Positions 30,541-43,025 of a DNA stretch of 64,000 nucleotides are shown here, piece by piece. Each line of letters opens with the position of its first letter. The stretch's first letter is position 1. The stretch covers positions 74,846,885-74,910,884 of the forward strand of contig JAUPFV010000005.1 in NCBI GenBank assembly GCA_036936605.1, written 5' to 3'. This DNA comes from Limnanthes douglasii subsp. nivea (lineage: Eukaryota > Streptophyta > Magnoliopsida > Brassicales > Limnanthaceae). The notes below the pieces were generated by a model. That model was not told the DNA's origin. It was given only the letters and a program-made list of their open reading frames with translations, and ran no database searches. Position numbers and translations under genes: made by a program.

Positions 30541-33029
30541 TTGTACTTTTTCTTAAATGAAAAGAAAATCTTTATATATATATATATATATATATTTAGA
30601 TCTTAAATTAAAAAAATCTTTATCAGAAGAACTTATAACGGAAAGCAACATAAAAAATCATAAGTTCATCTTTTCTTTAATTTTAATTAGACTCGAACAA
30701 ACAACTTTTTATATATATATATATATATTATAAAAACGCGATTAAATTAATAATAAATAATTGTACATGAGTTACAAGAGGCTGGTGCCTCTTTTAGAGT
30801 GGAGAAATCCGAAATTAATAGAAACGGTAGTTATAGAATTACTAAATTACACTTTATATATTTTTCCGCGTGTCGTAAGTTCATATTTTCTTTAATTCTA
30901 ATTAGAGTCGAACAAACAACTTTATATATTTTTTCGCGTGTCGTAGGTAGGTATGATGTGATTTTAATCAAATATAACAATTGGTATCATAGTTTGTAAA
31001 AACTCTTTTCCGATTGAATAACTCAATCGATTACATGTACCGAACGTACTTTTTTCTATTATTTGAAAAAACAAAGTTATTGGGATTATATGCTTTAATT
31101 GAGCTGGTTAGGGAATAGGTTTAAGAAATTGTATGAAAATACGTTTAAAAAATTGTATGAAAAGCATGTTTAGTGATTTATTCGTATTGAAAAGTATGTG
31201 TATGTGATTTTTAATATTTTGGGATTTTTTGAATAAATTAGGGTTCTTTGACATTTGGATTACGTGTCGAAAAATTAACATCAGATCAACCATAATTTAA
31301 TAAAAAAAATTAAACTAAAAAATTAAACTATTGGGACAACTGCTCATCGATGACTTAACCTCTGATGTTAACATTAACCGAAAGTTGTCCAATGATGTTT
31401 ATCATAACCTATGCAGATTTGCAAACACAATGTTGTTGCAATGAAAGAACTGCGGGGCTGCTGGATGGAAAACACTCAGTGACATTAGTCATAGCTATTG
31501 AATGTAAAAAAACACTTAGTGACAGCAGCTGGGCAGGTTGGGCAACATCACAACTGCATGCTAGAAAATCCAGCAGATGCAACACCAATTGTTGGTTGAG
31601 CTTCCTTAGCGACACAAGTTGTTGCTACAGCTGCTGGGCTTCCAAGACCTACAACAATTGTTGCTACAGTTGTTGGGCACCTAGGACCTACAACAGTAGG
31701 TGCAGGTTGGCCATCTGCCAACAGTTGTTGCAATAGTTGGGCTGCCCAATAGCTGTAATAACTACTGGTTCGGCTTTCCTAGTGGTTCCAAGATGAGGTC
31801 GAATTCTTTTTATATTATTATTTTTAAATTTTTTTTATTTTTTAAAATTAATTTATTCATTAATTTAATATGTATGAATTCATTAATTTCATAAATATCA
31901 TCTATTTGTCATGCTAATTGTTGTATATTTATTTGTATATGCTTGAATTTTGATTAATCTAGTATGTATGAATTGATTTATTCACAAATGTGATGTGTTT
32001 TGGCATGCTATTTGCTTATTTGTAGTGACGAAATCAGGAATCCAGACAATGAAGGACTGAAGTCTAATACATTAGAAACACTTTTTAACATTATTAACTT
32101 TAACTGATTTTTTATGATTCATTTGGATATATTAAACTTTTTTTATCAAGAACTTTTTATTGATTAAGAAAATCACGAACGTTTATTAGAACTAAATAAT
32201 ATATAAAAAAATTTTGTTTCTACATTTGATTTATCAAGCATACGTCTATATAATCCAAAGTTCATATATGAAATATGTCTAAATAATCCAAAGATTATAT
32301 ATAAGTTAGTGTAAAATTAAAATATCGTTACTCGAGAAAACATTTATTCTATTTATCATAGAAATGTGTAAAATCAAAAGCCTTCATACTAGTTGAGAAT
32401 TGTTCTTACTTATCTACCGTTGATCCTTCTCATGCCTATCTAATGTGAAAATTTGGCCGCACCTAACAAAATCTACCACTTTTACTTCCCCTCAGCTGAC
32501 TTACATCTACTCCATTTAATTAGGTTGTGTTAGGATTCACTATGTGAGTCATGAAGCTTTACAATGTATCTATCTACTAACTCTTATAAGATCATATTAA
32601 ATGTTCTTTAGCGTCACTTCAATCAAGCCACATTATCTTGATACACTCTAATCAAGTCACTTTGCTTGATGAGCATAACTGATGGTTCATCATGTTCGAC
32701 ATTCAATTTTTTTATCCATATCACAATCCAATCGGTTAGATTGAAACCTTAGACGTCCCAAATATGTTGTCCAAAATTCAACAAAAACGGACACCATTTA
32801 GCCCTTGATCAAACCTTTTTAGCGTGGTTTTCTTCAAAAAAACCAAAAATAAATTTGTTTTACCATACTAATCTACCTCGGGGTAAGGGGCAGCAGCCCC
32901 CCTTGCCCCATAATAGATGTGCCCTAGTTTATTTGTGAATTGAATTGTATATGCTTAAATTGTATACGTTTTGAAGTTAGTGTTTCATGTATGATCATGT
33001 TTGTCCTAGATCAGACATTGTCTTTGATG
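30541..33029. other. Unassigned region with local duplications
   Basis: It holds TA dinucleotide tracts near 30572-30595 and 30710-30728. Three related segments contain TTCTTTAATT..AATTAGA.TCGAACAAAC, near 30660 and 30870, with the TTTCGCGTGTCGTA box twice. A 39-bp tandem duplication at 31621-31699 has units starting TTGCTACAG.TG.TGGGC. No gene is recognised. The frames at 31365-31736 follow the duplicated low-complexity DNA and look accidental. Confidence 0.5.
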
Positions 33030-33625
33030 TAGATGAGTTGGGAGATATATTAGTAACCCATGCATAGATCACTGGAATACAGTTAAAAGGGTACTATGCT
33101 AAGGAACAAAGAGGCACATATTGACACATGGGAAGTCGGATAACTGGATATTATTGGGTATTTTGACTCAAAATTTGGTGGATGTCTAGACACACTAAAA
33201 TGTACATCAGGCAACATATTCTTATTGGTTGGAGATGCAATATCGTGGAAAAGTGTAAAATAAACACTCACTCCATTGTTCATCATGGTTGTATAATGTT
33301 TTGTGTGCTTTTAGGCATCAAAGCAAACAATGTGGCTGCATAATATTGTTACTTTGCACATTGTACAAGTATAAAAGGTCCCATGAGGTTGTATTGCAAC
33401 AACAATTTTGTGGTACAGTACTATAGCAGCAATATGAGCTAATCTAAATCTAAACACATAGATATAAAATTCAGGTCCGCTAAGGAAATGGTATAAATGG
33501 GTAAGACAAGTGTAGAGAACATCGGTACAAACTCCATGACAGAAGATCTTCTAACGAATGCGGTTTTGCCTAAGGTTTTCCAGGTACACACCATTAGTAT
33601 GTGTGTAGTTAATTTGGAGGATTGT
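33030..33625 (+). pseudogene. Ty1/copia RNase H fragment
   Basis: Copia RNase H end on +. The blocks are KFGGCLDT.KCTSGNIFLLVGDA (near 33170-33235, two frames), AISWKSVK, a TMWLHNIVT block (near 33330), RLYCNNNF and KHIDIKF (near 33445-33465), then LLTNAVLPKVFQVHT (near 33545-33590), the usual carboxyl end. There are several stops and frameshifts. The upstream RT is not visible, so this is a 5'-truncated copy. Confidence 0.65.
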
Positions 33626-33879
33626 TATATTCAATAAGGGAGTTTGATATATACAATTACAAGCCATATTACTCTTAGGATACATTCGATATTTGGCTCA
33701 AGTAATCGATTGATAGTAGTAATGTGAATATTGTTGCATCATATTGTTCACATTTCAAGAAATAGGTCTTTAGTCCTTTATTGTTATCAGTCATGTACGG
33801 GGTTGTACAGTTTTCCCATTGACAGTAGAGTAAGCAATCCCACTAGAGTTTAGTATGTATTATTTAGTAACATGTGACG

Positions 33880-33925
33880 GTCCAAGTGAGAGATTGTTGA
33901 AATATATTTAATTTAATATATTTAT
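33880..33925 (+). mobile_element. Polypurine tract and start of the copia 3' LTR
   Basis: GTGAGAGAT followed by TGTTGAAATATATTTAATTT (from about 33893) matches the polypurine tract plus TGTTG start typical of copia LTRs, about 270 bases after the RNase H end. The far LTR boundary is not found; the LTR probably covers several hundred bases to the right. Confidence 0.45.
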
Positions 33926-35480
33926 GTACCGTCAATAATTTGGTCCGACATGCTAAATATACATATTCATTCATTATCTTAAGCTAGTCCAATAATAAAA
34001 GCCACTGAGTTAATTATATTAAGTAATTAACTGAATTTGACCTATTGGTAAAAAAGACGTTATGGAATCAAATGTGGTAACCGGGTTGAAGTTGGAGATT
34101 GTGAAAAAGAGGGTTTGGATCTCAACACTTAAATCTGAGCTAATAAATCATAATGTAAATTGACTTATCAATTTATTTGGTTATAGTCACTTATCACGAC
34201 GTAGTTTAAATTAAAGTTTTATAATCAAAGTTTTTTTTTATATATTCATATACATTAACTTTATAAATTTTCATTTATTTATTTATATTTCAACTAAAAT
34301 AAAATAGTTTGACAGCCATCAATCAATAGAGTCATACCATACATGGTGATGTTAAAGTGCGATCGGATTGAATTTAGAACATAGTTGCTTCAATCTTACA
34401 CCTATATCTTCTATCAAAATCTTACGTTTAATATCTTGTTTTATAATACAACTTTTATTTTGTCTCGATTGTCCATTTATTTCTTAGTTTGTTCTTTTTA
34501 TTGGTTTAAAAAGTTTTGTGGGGTTTGGGTTGTTAAAATTGTATTAGTTACTCAAAATTAGTTAGAACTCTATTGTAAATCTGTGGTAACTAGTGTGGAC
34601 AAATAAATAATTTAATATTAATCCTATGGTTGGTTTAAAAATAATAATTCTTATCATATCACTAGGTTAGTGAAGTAGTTAGTGCAATGGATACATTAGC
34701 TAGTGAAGTACATTTTACTGGGAAATGTGCATGGAGCCTTAAAAAATTCGACGTCACAAAGCTTGAGTTGGTGCACTGGATGATTTTAAGACTATACAGT
34801 AGTTCAGGGTTAATTTTGCAAGTAATTTTGATACTATTTTATAATTTTTTTTTATAAATCTATTAAAAAAAAGTTACCTAATAAAAATATTAATTTCCAT
34901 TCTTTTTATTCTAGTTTAGAAACTAAGAAAAAGAAAAGTTTATGGCCCACATAATTAATAACTTTTTGGTAAGTTTTGAAGTGATAAATAACAAAATTAT
35001 TAAACAAATTATTATAATTTGTAAAAAGTTTACTTTTTTTTTCTAAAGTGATTTATCATAGTATTTACATTTTGAATTTTTTATTTTTAAAAATGGTAAT
35101 TTTTTAAATTTTACAAAATCAATAATATTAAAAAACGTTATTTATAGATCTACGCCCAACACCGAATAAAAACTGTGAGAGTATTATTATGCATAGTGTT
35201 AACATACAATGAAATTAAAGGTGTTAACACGTAACTACAGAAAGAAAATCGTTAGAACATGCATGTTGAAACTTATTGCGAAGAGACTGAAAGCTCCTGT
35301 TAATATAAGTAAAATGTTTCTTTTAATTAAATTTGATTGCATTGAAAGAAAATTGAAAATACAAGGGTAATTGTGTATTATTAAAAAAATTTGAAAAAAT
35401 AGACGTTACTAGTCATTTTTCCCAAAGCACCAACCCCTGAAACAAAACCAGAAACTCTAACTCTCGTCATTTGAAAATCG
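33926..35480. other. LTR remainder and unassigned DNA
   Basis: AT-rich. Part is probably the copia 3' LTR. Around 34850-35340 the sequence resembles 49800-50545 (shared pieces such as TATTAATTTCCAT and TTGTTAATATAAGTAAA-like), suggesting a dispersed non-coding repeat. No gene. Confidence 0.4.
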
Positions 35481-35721
35481 AAGATAACCTAAATTAAGAT
35501 TTTTTTAGAAAAAGTGATGGCTTTCAGTTTGGAAGGAGCATCATTGAAATCCATTTGGTAACCTTCTCTTAACACTTCTTTAGCAATCCAATCCGAACCA
35601 TAATTTTGCTCCCTGAAAACGTGATTAATAATCATAGAAGGCTTGATAAGCTTCCTGCAGCAGCTTAGAATAGGCTCCACGTACCATACCGAGTTACCAT
35701 AAAGTAGAAGATTGATAAGAA

Positions 35722-35729
35722 ATTTTGAG
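35722..35729 (+). repeat. Left target-site duplication of the outer hAT
   Basis: ATTTTGAG, matching CTTTTGAG at 37699-37706 in 7 of 8 bases. Confidence 0.8.
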
Positions 35730-35970
35730 TAGGGGTGAGATTCGGTCGGTTTTTTGAGATATATTTAAACCAACCTGAAATAATTCGGTATATAAATTAT
35801 TAAACCGATTTATTAAAAAAAGAGTCGGTTTTTTTCGGTTTCGGTTTTTTCGGAAACGTAGTGGTGTCCTAGACTTTTGTATATATAGACATATATATAC
35901 ATGAGTAATTTGTAAAAAGCATATATAGGAGTGTACTCTTTGTAAAAGCGTGTATATATATAGGTATAAT

Positions 35971-37358
35971 CAGTGGCGTAGCCATGATCGAAACGTAGTG
36001 GTGTCCTAGACTTTTTGATTATTATCAAATAAATTAAAATAAGATACAAAAGTTATAACAAATATGGTTTATATTGAAATCTCAAATATCAAGTTTTCAT
36101 TGTTACGACGTAATATACGTTACACAAGTAACTAAAATATGATTAAAAAAACTAAAATAAAAACATAAATCTAAGTTAATTTTACCTGTACTTTTCTCTT
36201 ACTCATAGCTTGAAAATGTTGAAGGTTAGTTGTGTTACGAATCGTGGTAAATATATTTTTATCCACAAATGTTACCACACAATCATTAAGCCATGGATCG
36301 CTCATTCTAATTTTCAACTCATTTTTCACATAATTCAAACCTGAGAAAACTCGTCCAACACTCGTCGTTGCTACACGTAAAAGCAAAGCCAACAATGGAC
36401 AGAGTTGTTATGTTCAGTATATTCTAAGTAACTTCGATATAAAGATATTTCTCCTTACGAGGTTGTGTTAGACCCCTTAAAAGGTAAGCTCTTCTTATCG
36501 AGGCTTGAAGATCTGGATGAAAGCTAGAGACTAGGTCTCTTTTCCCTGGATTAGCCTCCAAATGTTCCCAATTTGAAGATTATGCTTCAATTTTAAGTTG
36601 TGGATTAACAAGTTAATCTTGTGTCTCTATGCAGTTAACTTCCGTAATTAAATTAAAGACATTTGTATCTAATTTTCTAAATTTAGGAATTGTTTTAAAA
36701 TATCTATGCATCCTATAATGACAAACATAAAAACTCAATAAATAATAATATTTTAACTTAACAAAGCAAAATAAAAATTATAATTTATGGAGGTCTATTT
36801 GCTTTGAAATTGAACTTTACATCTCTCTATCTTAAGATAAAATATAGATCAACCAATGTTAATCTTTGCAACTAGTGAACAGTAATATAAGACATGTAGG
36901 AGAGAGCCCGCAGCCGCTACTCAGAGTGCAATGAGTACGCACAGGATAAACCCTCAGTCTGATGTAATAGCCTGCAAACCAACGCCAGAAGATAAACCAC
37001 ACAAGTGACAGGCTCAGCCGAGAAATCGTATGTAGAGGGACTCACACTCATAACCTTTGATCACAAGCGTGCGTTACTCAATCAACTCGGCTATCCCCTT
37101 GGTACAATTACTATCATCATCGAATTTATATAAATTTACATTATTTTTATAAATTTATATATAAAAATCAATATATTTAATAAGAAAATAACTAATACAC
37201 AGCTAACTTAACTTAAAAGACATTATCTATAACCATGGGTCTCGAACCCATGACCAGTGGGTTCCTAACCTGGTTTTTTTAGTATTACTAAACAAATAAC
37301 TTGATGGAACCAGGTGGGTTCCTAGGACCCCACAGGCACCCACCTGGCTCCGCCTATG
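35971..37358. mobile_element. Inner hAT element (TTF/ZMYM-type family) nested in the outer hAT
   Basis: Left end CAGTGGCGTAGCCATG, right end (reverse) CATAGGCGGAGCCAGG, the CAGTGGCG-type terminus of this plant hAT family. The 8-bp flanks are GGTATAAT (35963-35970) and GGTGTAAT (37359-37366), 7 of 8 identical. It contains the transposase C-terminal fragment at 36171-36395. It is internally deleted, since full-length relatives are several kb. Sequence near 37050-37100 and 37220-37440 (CTCGAACCCATGACC, GGTTCGAACC) resembles tRNA B-box inverses and is non-coding. Confidence 0.8.
36171..36395 (-). pseudogene. hAT transposase C-terminal dimerisation domain
   Basis: On the - strand the frame reads LLLRVATTSVGRVFSGLNYV, then KIRMSDPWLNDCVVTFVDKNIF and ends QAMSKRKVQVKLT. 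This is the conserved hAT carboxyl-terminal dimerisation segment (pattern ..P.ATAS.ER.FS..K..K..LR..M...WLND). The upstream catalytic core is missing, so it is a remnant. Confidence 0.8.
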
Positions 37359-37698
37359 GGTGTAATTGTAAAAATCATATATAGGAGTAAAACTATTAAT
37401 ACAGTCTATGTGGTTCGAACCAAAGATAAGTATAGAGGGAAGATGTCAAGCCCTTGCCTTTAACCAATTGGGCAAAGGGTGTGTCGGCATCTGATGGTAA
37501 AACAATAATATAACTAGTTCGGTCGGTTCGGTTTAATCTGCTTTGGAAAACGGATAAACCGAAAACCAACCTGATTTAATTCGGTTTGAAAAATAAAAAC
37601 CGAAACCGAATTTTATATGTTAAGAACCGACCAAACCGGTCCATTTCGGTTTGGTTTGGTCGGTCGGTTCGGTTTTATTCGGTTTTTGCTCAGCCCTA

Positions 37699-37706
37699 CT
37701 TTTGAG
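37699..37706 (+). repeat. Right target-site duplication of the outer hAT
   Basis: CTTTTGAG, partner of 35722-35729. Confidence 0.8.
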
Positions 37707-40700
37707 TGTATGCCAATGTCCACCATATCAATTTTGAAAGATTTATAGAGCTTCAAGCCATCAACTAGAGCCCTGCACTCTGCAATGAGAGGGTTACCCT
37801 TACCGTAGAGCCTCCCTAAACCGATAATGATGCTTCGGTTACTGTTCTGAACAAGAATACCACCACCAGTTTCGTTGTTGAAGGTGCAAGAGCCGTCGAT
37901 ATTGAGTTTGAATCTATTTTCTTTAGGATTTTTCCATCTTAAAAAGATAGGTTTAGAAGAGCTTTTCATCTGATTTACACAGCCCAGAATAGCAGCCTTC
38001 TTCGTAAATCTACCCTAGTGCTTCTTCTTTAACACATTCTCGAAATCAAAAATTGAAAGGATATATGCAGAACGTGCTTGATAATGGTGGTAGAACTTAT
38101 TTTATGGTCACTGTGCTTTCTCTTATTTCGACCAGACCAAATAGACCAGACTATGATTGCAGACAGGATATAAAAAATATCACAATTCTTTTGAGGAGCC
38201 CAATACCGCATTCTGATAATATGCGCAATATTCATGTGAGATTGAATCTGGATCTTGAAGATAGAACCGAAGTATATCTAGACTTTCCAGATATGAGAGC
38301 ATTGAACTAAAGCATGTTTAGTGGTTTCAACATTGTTACAGAAGATACATTTTGAAGCAAGCTGAAATTTCTTGTTTTTCAGAACACCATCAGTATGAAT
38401 CCACTTTTGTAATGCTCTCCATAAGAGAAACGAGCATTTATTAGGTGTAATTGCATTCCAAAACTTAGCATAAAGGTTCGATATATTAATTTTATGCCTG
38501 ATATGATTCATTGTGTCTTTGCCGTTGAATGCTCCGTCTTTAGAAAGATACCATAACATCTTGTCATCCTTATCAACTAAAAAGATTTCTTTAATTTTGT
38601 TTACCTCAGTTTCAGTCACCAGAGTTCTAATTCTGTCGAAATCCCAGTTGCCATTAATCCAAAACCTTTTATTTGGATCACGACTAACATCCCAAAGAAG
38701 CCTTCTGTTGGTGTTGTCTCTAAACTGGATGAATGGCTTTTCAGAACACCATCTGTCCAGCCAGAAGTCCATGTTACCATAACCAGGAAAGTAGAAAATG
38801 TGACCCTCAGACAACTCTCTGACATTAATCATACGAACCAAAATTTTGGATCTCTTTACAAGGGATATAACTAGGATAGGGTGAATGTTATCCCTGCAAT
38901 AAATAGATGACATGTATCTGCCCCAAAGAGAATTTTGAAACCTGAAATTAAACCAAAGCTTCATCGAGTAAACAAGCTGAACATCCTTAAGCTTCCTTAG
39001 ATTAAGCCCACCTTCATTGTAAGTCTTGCATAATCTATCCCATCTGGACCAGTTTATGACCTGCTTATTTTCCTTGTTTCCCCATAGCAATTTGCTGAAG
39101 ATGATCTCCAGTTTGTTGATGGCACTACTAGGAAAAACAGTGTGATGAAGAAGATAAGTAGGAAAAGCTGTTAAAAAACTGTTTGAATCGGCAGAAGGCA
39201 TCCAGCAAAGGAAAGGTCCAACTTGTCCCAGTCCATAATTTTATTCCTGGTTTAATTTATCAAATCATCAAAGTTGGCTATCCTGGTGGAGAAAGCAATA
39301 GTTGAACCCAAATATTTTATTGGCAGGGTTGTATGCTTAATGTATAAAATATTATCAATTATAGAAGAATGCTGAGTCTTCATGTTTTTAGAAACAATAA
39401 CCTTGATTTGGTTGTAGTTATTTCCTGGCCAGAGACTTGTTGATAATGATCGAGGAAATTCTTGATAGTATGCATAGAGTTAGACCCACAATTACTAAAA
39501 ACCATGAAATCGTCTGCGAACGCAAGACATGAGATGTTCATGTCACTTTTGCTTTTAAACATGATTTTAGAATTGTCAAGAGAGATCTTCTTGATACTTC
39601 TTATGAGATACTCTTCAACCAAGATAAAGAGACTTGGCGAAAGCGGATCTCCTTGTCTTAGTTCTTGTGTGTTGAGAAAGAACCCCTTTAATTCACCATT
39701 GATAAGGATTGATGAATACACCTTGCTGATACAATTTCTAAGAAGCATAAACACATTAGTATTAAAGGCAAATAAGTAAAGGATGTTGAAGATAAACCTA
39801 TGATTGGGCTTGTCAAAAGCCTTAGTCATGTCCGTCTTGATGATGACATTTCCTCTTTTGATTTTAGAGTTAGATCATGACACATTTCCTGGGAAATAAG
39901 AATGATATCATGGATGCTTCTTCCCTTCACGAAGGAACCTTGCTCTTCAGATATCAGATTAGGTAAGATCTCGGAGAGTCTATTGTTAATGATTTTCCCA
40001 ATGATTCTGGAAATCATAGTAGTGAGGCTGATAAGACGATAGCCATGCCAATTGTTAGGATGCTCAACTTTAGGAATTAGGAAAATAAATGTAGCTTTCA
40101 TCCCATGAGAAAGGTCATACCTATTGAAGAACCATTGGATAGCCTTACAGAGGTTAGGACAAATAATAGGCCGATGTTTTTTATAGAACTCACCGTTGAA
40201 ACCATTTGGCCCTGCAGTAGACACTGAACTTAGAGAATGAATAGTGCATAAGATCTCATTAGTATCAGGAAAAGTAGACAAACTATTATTGTCATCATCA
40301 GTGACCATTTTAGGAGTAACATTCATCAGCTCAACATCCCTATCTTCATTTAGATTAGGAGCCAACAAAGCTTGGAAATACTTGATAGCTCAGTTGCTAA
40401 TATCCTCCCTTGAAGTGAGCCATTCATTCTCAACTTTGATTCTAACAATTATGTTATTTTTCAATATTTTATTCACAAAACTATGATAAGTAGCCGTAGT
40501 TTTATCACTATCATTAAGCCAGGTTGCATGAGCTTTCTGCTTCCAATAAAGCTCTTCCATGTCCAGCAGCATTAAATGATTTTGCTTAGCCTCCTCAAGA
40601 GAGATTCTGTTATCTTCAGTAGCTTCACCTTGCAAGAGATTTTCTCTAAGATTTATGAGATCCTCAGAGTTCCTAATTGCATCGAAGATGTTCCCAAAAA

Positions 40701-41549
40701 ATTCCTTATTCCAGTCTTTTAACACAGCCTTTCAGCCTTTTTTGTTTAATCCAGAAGTTCATTATAGGATTCACCTCTTATGAGACCAACTTTCCTCAAC
40801 CAGCTTCATAAACCCAGGATGAGTAACCCACATATTTAAGAACTTAAATGAAGCTTTAACTCTCTCCAAACTATAACATTTATTGATAGAAAGAGGGAAA
40901 TGGTCGGAACAGTTTCTAGCATAATGAGTAACAAAATTGGTCTCAAAGTAGTTCAACCAAGAATTGTTGAGTAAAACACGATCCAGACGTTTCCATTTCT
41001 GACCATTGGACCAAGTAAAACGACACCCCGTATAACCATCATCCTGAAACCACAGTCCATTATAAGATTGTTGAAATCATCCATGCCCCGTTGGTTGATT
41101 GTAAAACAAGATAGCTGCTCTTGAATGTTAAAAATAATGTTTAAATCTCCAAACATAATCCACTCTTTTGTAGGATTATCAAGCTCTCTGAGAGTATTCC
41201 AAAGAGAAAGCCTTTGGTCTTTCTTACACTTCGCATAAAGCACAGACACCATGAAGTCTTTATACAATGAAGGGTGATGAACCATGAGATGAAGAATCTG
41301 CTCCCAATCAAGGACAACCTCCACACTGTAATCTTGATGCCAGAAAACCCAAATTTTATTATTGAGATTGCCACAATACCCACTGAAATTCAACTTCCTA
41401 GCAACAGAATGAATCTTATAAAAAATAATAAAAGGTTCTTGTATGGCAACAAAACTAGCTTTTGTAGATTTGACTAGGGACTTGAGCCCTTGAATAGTCT
41501 GCTTGTTGCCAAGAACTCTGGCATTCCAATTCAAGATGGTGATAGTCAT

Positions 41550-43025
41550 CAATTTGATGTGGTTTTGTTGGCTCTTTTGAGCTTGATTAGTTTTTATGAT
41601 ATTGGACCTTTCGAATTCCAGATTTTCGATAATTTCTTTAACTTCTTGTTGTGTGGTTTCTTCAAACTGATCTTTGATTGGGGAGTTAACTAGACTCCCA
41701 TCATTCCTTGGAGAGTAATGAATCTCTTCAGCAATAGGCTCAAACATATTTATCCTTTCAAGAGTTTTCAAAGCATCAATCATCTCATGGTCATTTGAAA
41801 GGTCCAAACTAGAATGATAAACCACTTGATTATCTTGAGAAGGCATACTATCAGACTGGTTAGAACTTTCATTTTTAGAACAACCTTTAGAAAAGATTAT
41901 CCAAATTGTTGGAGGCTGCGTTATTAACAATGGCAGATTTTAGTTTATTGTTGACCCAGATAGAGGGAAATGTTCAGAAACGTTTTGAGTAGACAAAGGA
42001 ACTTCAGTGTTTAGTTTATTATTGGTCACAACATTGTTGACAGGAGCAGAAAGATGGTATTGTTCAGGGACATTTTGAGCAGATAAAAGGACTTGTTCAG
42101 GCAGGTTACTTGGATCATTTTTTGGCTTCATCTCTCTAGGGAACTGTTTTTTACAGATTTCATCACAGTGACCAATATGAGCACATTTGTTGCAGTACGA
42201 AGGAATGCTATCATAAATTATATCAACTCAGTAACTATTAACTTCACCAAACCTTAACTGAACTTTATGAACCAACATTTTGGAGATATCAACTTCAGCC
42301 CAGATCCTACAACAATTCTGCCTTGCCCGGTTGACAGTAGGAACCCAAACTTTCAGAAGAACTCCAAGAACCTTAGCAATTTCTGCAATGGTCGATTCAT
42401 TGAATCAGAACTCAAGAAAATTAGACAATAAAACCCAGATCGGAGTGTAAGGACATTCTAGATTTGGATTAAATTACGGAGTCCATTTCAAAAGCCGCAT
42501 TGTTTTACTTCCAAGAACCTAAAAATTCCTGACCACAACCTCTTAAGATCTTCAACATCAGTAAATTCGATGAAGATATGTCTATAGTCCCACGAAGTTT
42601 CTCAAAACCTCCATTGATGGTTTCCCAGAAGTGAATTTGGCAATCAGAGTATGTTTCGAAAGATTCAGCAGTAATTCTTTATCTTTGGCTTCAAATGTGA
42701 TCACTCGATGATCATCTTTAATCGTAACAGAGACGTTAGAATGCATAAACTTTGGTTTTCTGGAGTTTACGGTATTAGCATAAGAACGAGGTTGCAGATT
42801 TGGTCTAGTTTTTTCCTTATTGATTTCCTCGAACGTGGAATTGCAAATTACATTTCGATTACTACCCAAGAACCAAGATTTGTCCATATTATCTGAAGAA
42901 TAGACATCATGCAAAGAAGTAGACAGTGCAGTTTTCCTAAGCAAAGGAAATTCATCATTTGAAGAAATCTTCAATTTGTTAATTGTCTATGGGTTTGTTC
43001 GAACAACAGAATCATCCTCCTCCAT
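41550..43025 (-). pseudogene. LINE ORF1 with DUF4283-like domain and zinc knuckle (copy 1)
   Basis: ORF1 binds the LINE RNA. It starts at the ATG at 43025 (MEEDDSVVRTNP, then TAG) and continues KISSNDEFPLLRKT. A DUF4283-like region follows (FTSGKPSMEVLRNF, near 42625-42585). After a frameshift come FIEFTDVEDLKRLW (about 42560), a decayed middle with several stops, and a CCHC zinc knuckle CNKCAHIGHCDEIC (near 42195-42150). The Ser/Asn/Gln-rich tail runs to 41940 and probably on in another frame to about 41560. Confidence 0.75.

Larger units (their letters stand above)
35730..37698. mobile_element. Outer hAT-like element (non-autonomous) inserted in the LINE RNase H domain
   Basis: It starts TAGGGGTGAGATTCGG and ends so that the reverse complement reads TAGGGCTGAGCAAAAACCG, a typical plant hAT terminus. 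Flanks carry an 8-bp duplication (NTTTTGAG). Both ends have the usual subterminal repeats of CGGTTTNGGT type (35740-35855 and 37515-37690). LINE RNase H coding resumes on both sides, which proves insertion. No transposase of its own is seen apart from the nested element. Confidence 0.85.
35489..41549 (-). pseudogene. LINE ORF2: endonuclease, reverse transcriptase, RNase H (copy 1)
   Basis: ORF2 nicks target DNA and copies the LINE RNA. A start at 41549 gives MTITILNWNARVLGN, the endonuclease start; then IQEPF and GDLNIIFN (near 41150). A one-base loss near 41055 shifts the frame; the catalytic SDH block (CSDHFPLSI, near 40890) is in the new frame. The RT begins with LKDWNKEFFGNI (40720), then AGPNGFNGEFYKK, PNNWHGYRLISL (near 40050), a frameshift near 39840, MTKAFD (first RT Asp region), RQGDPLSPSLF and the active site CLAFADD (near 39520). 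The zf-RVT region (39200-38280) ends KCIFCNNVETTKHALVQC. RNase H starts KLNIDGS (near 37900), includes AECRAL, and after the hAT insertion resumes at about 35720 and ends at 35489. Confidence 0.85.
35489..43025 (-). mobile_element. L1-type LINE (copy 1), nearly full length, split by nested hATs
   Basis: On the - strand ORF1 (from 43025) and ORF2 (to 35489) are in the standard order: ORF1 with zinc knuckle, endonuclease, reverse transcriptase, zf-RVT, RNase H. It is interrupted inside RNase H by an element at 35730-37698. The 5' leader extends to perhaps 43125. The poly-A end and target duplications were not found. Confidence 0.85.

Noticed and set aside
31365..31736. 123-codon Cys-rich frame as a secreted peptide
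   Set aside because: No signal peptide pattern; the Cys codons come from TTGTTGC-type tandem duplications.
36890..37450. tRNA genes (GGTTCGAACC and CTCGAACCCATGACC words)
   Set aside because: No complete cloverleaf could be built; such words are common in the ends of this hAT type and related repeats.
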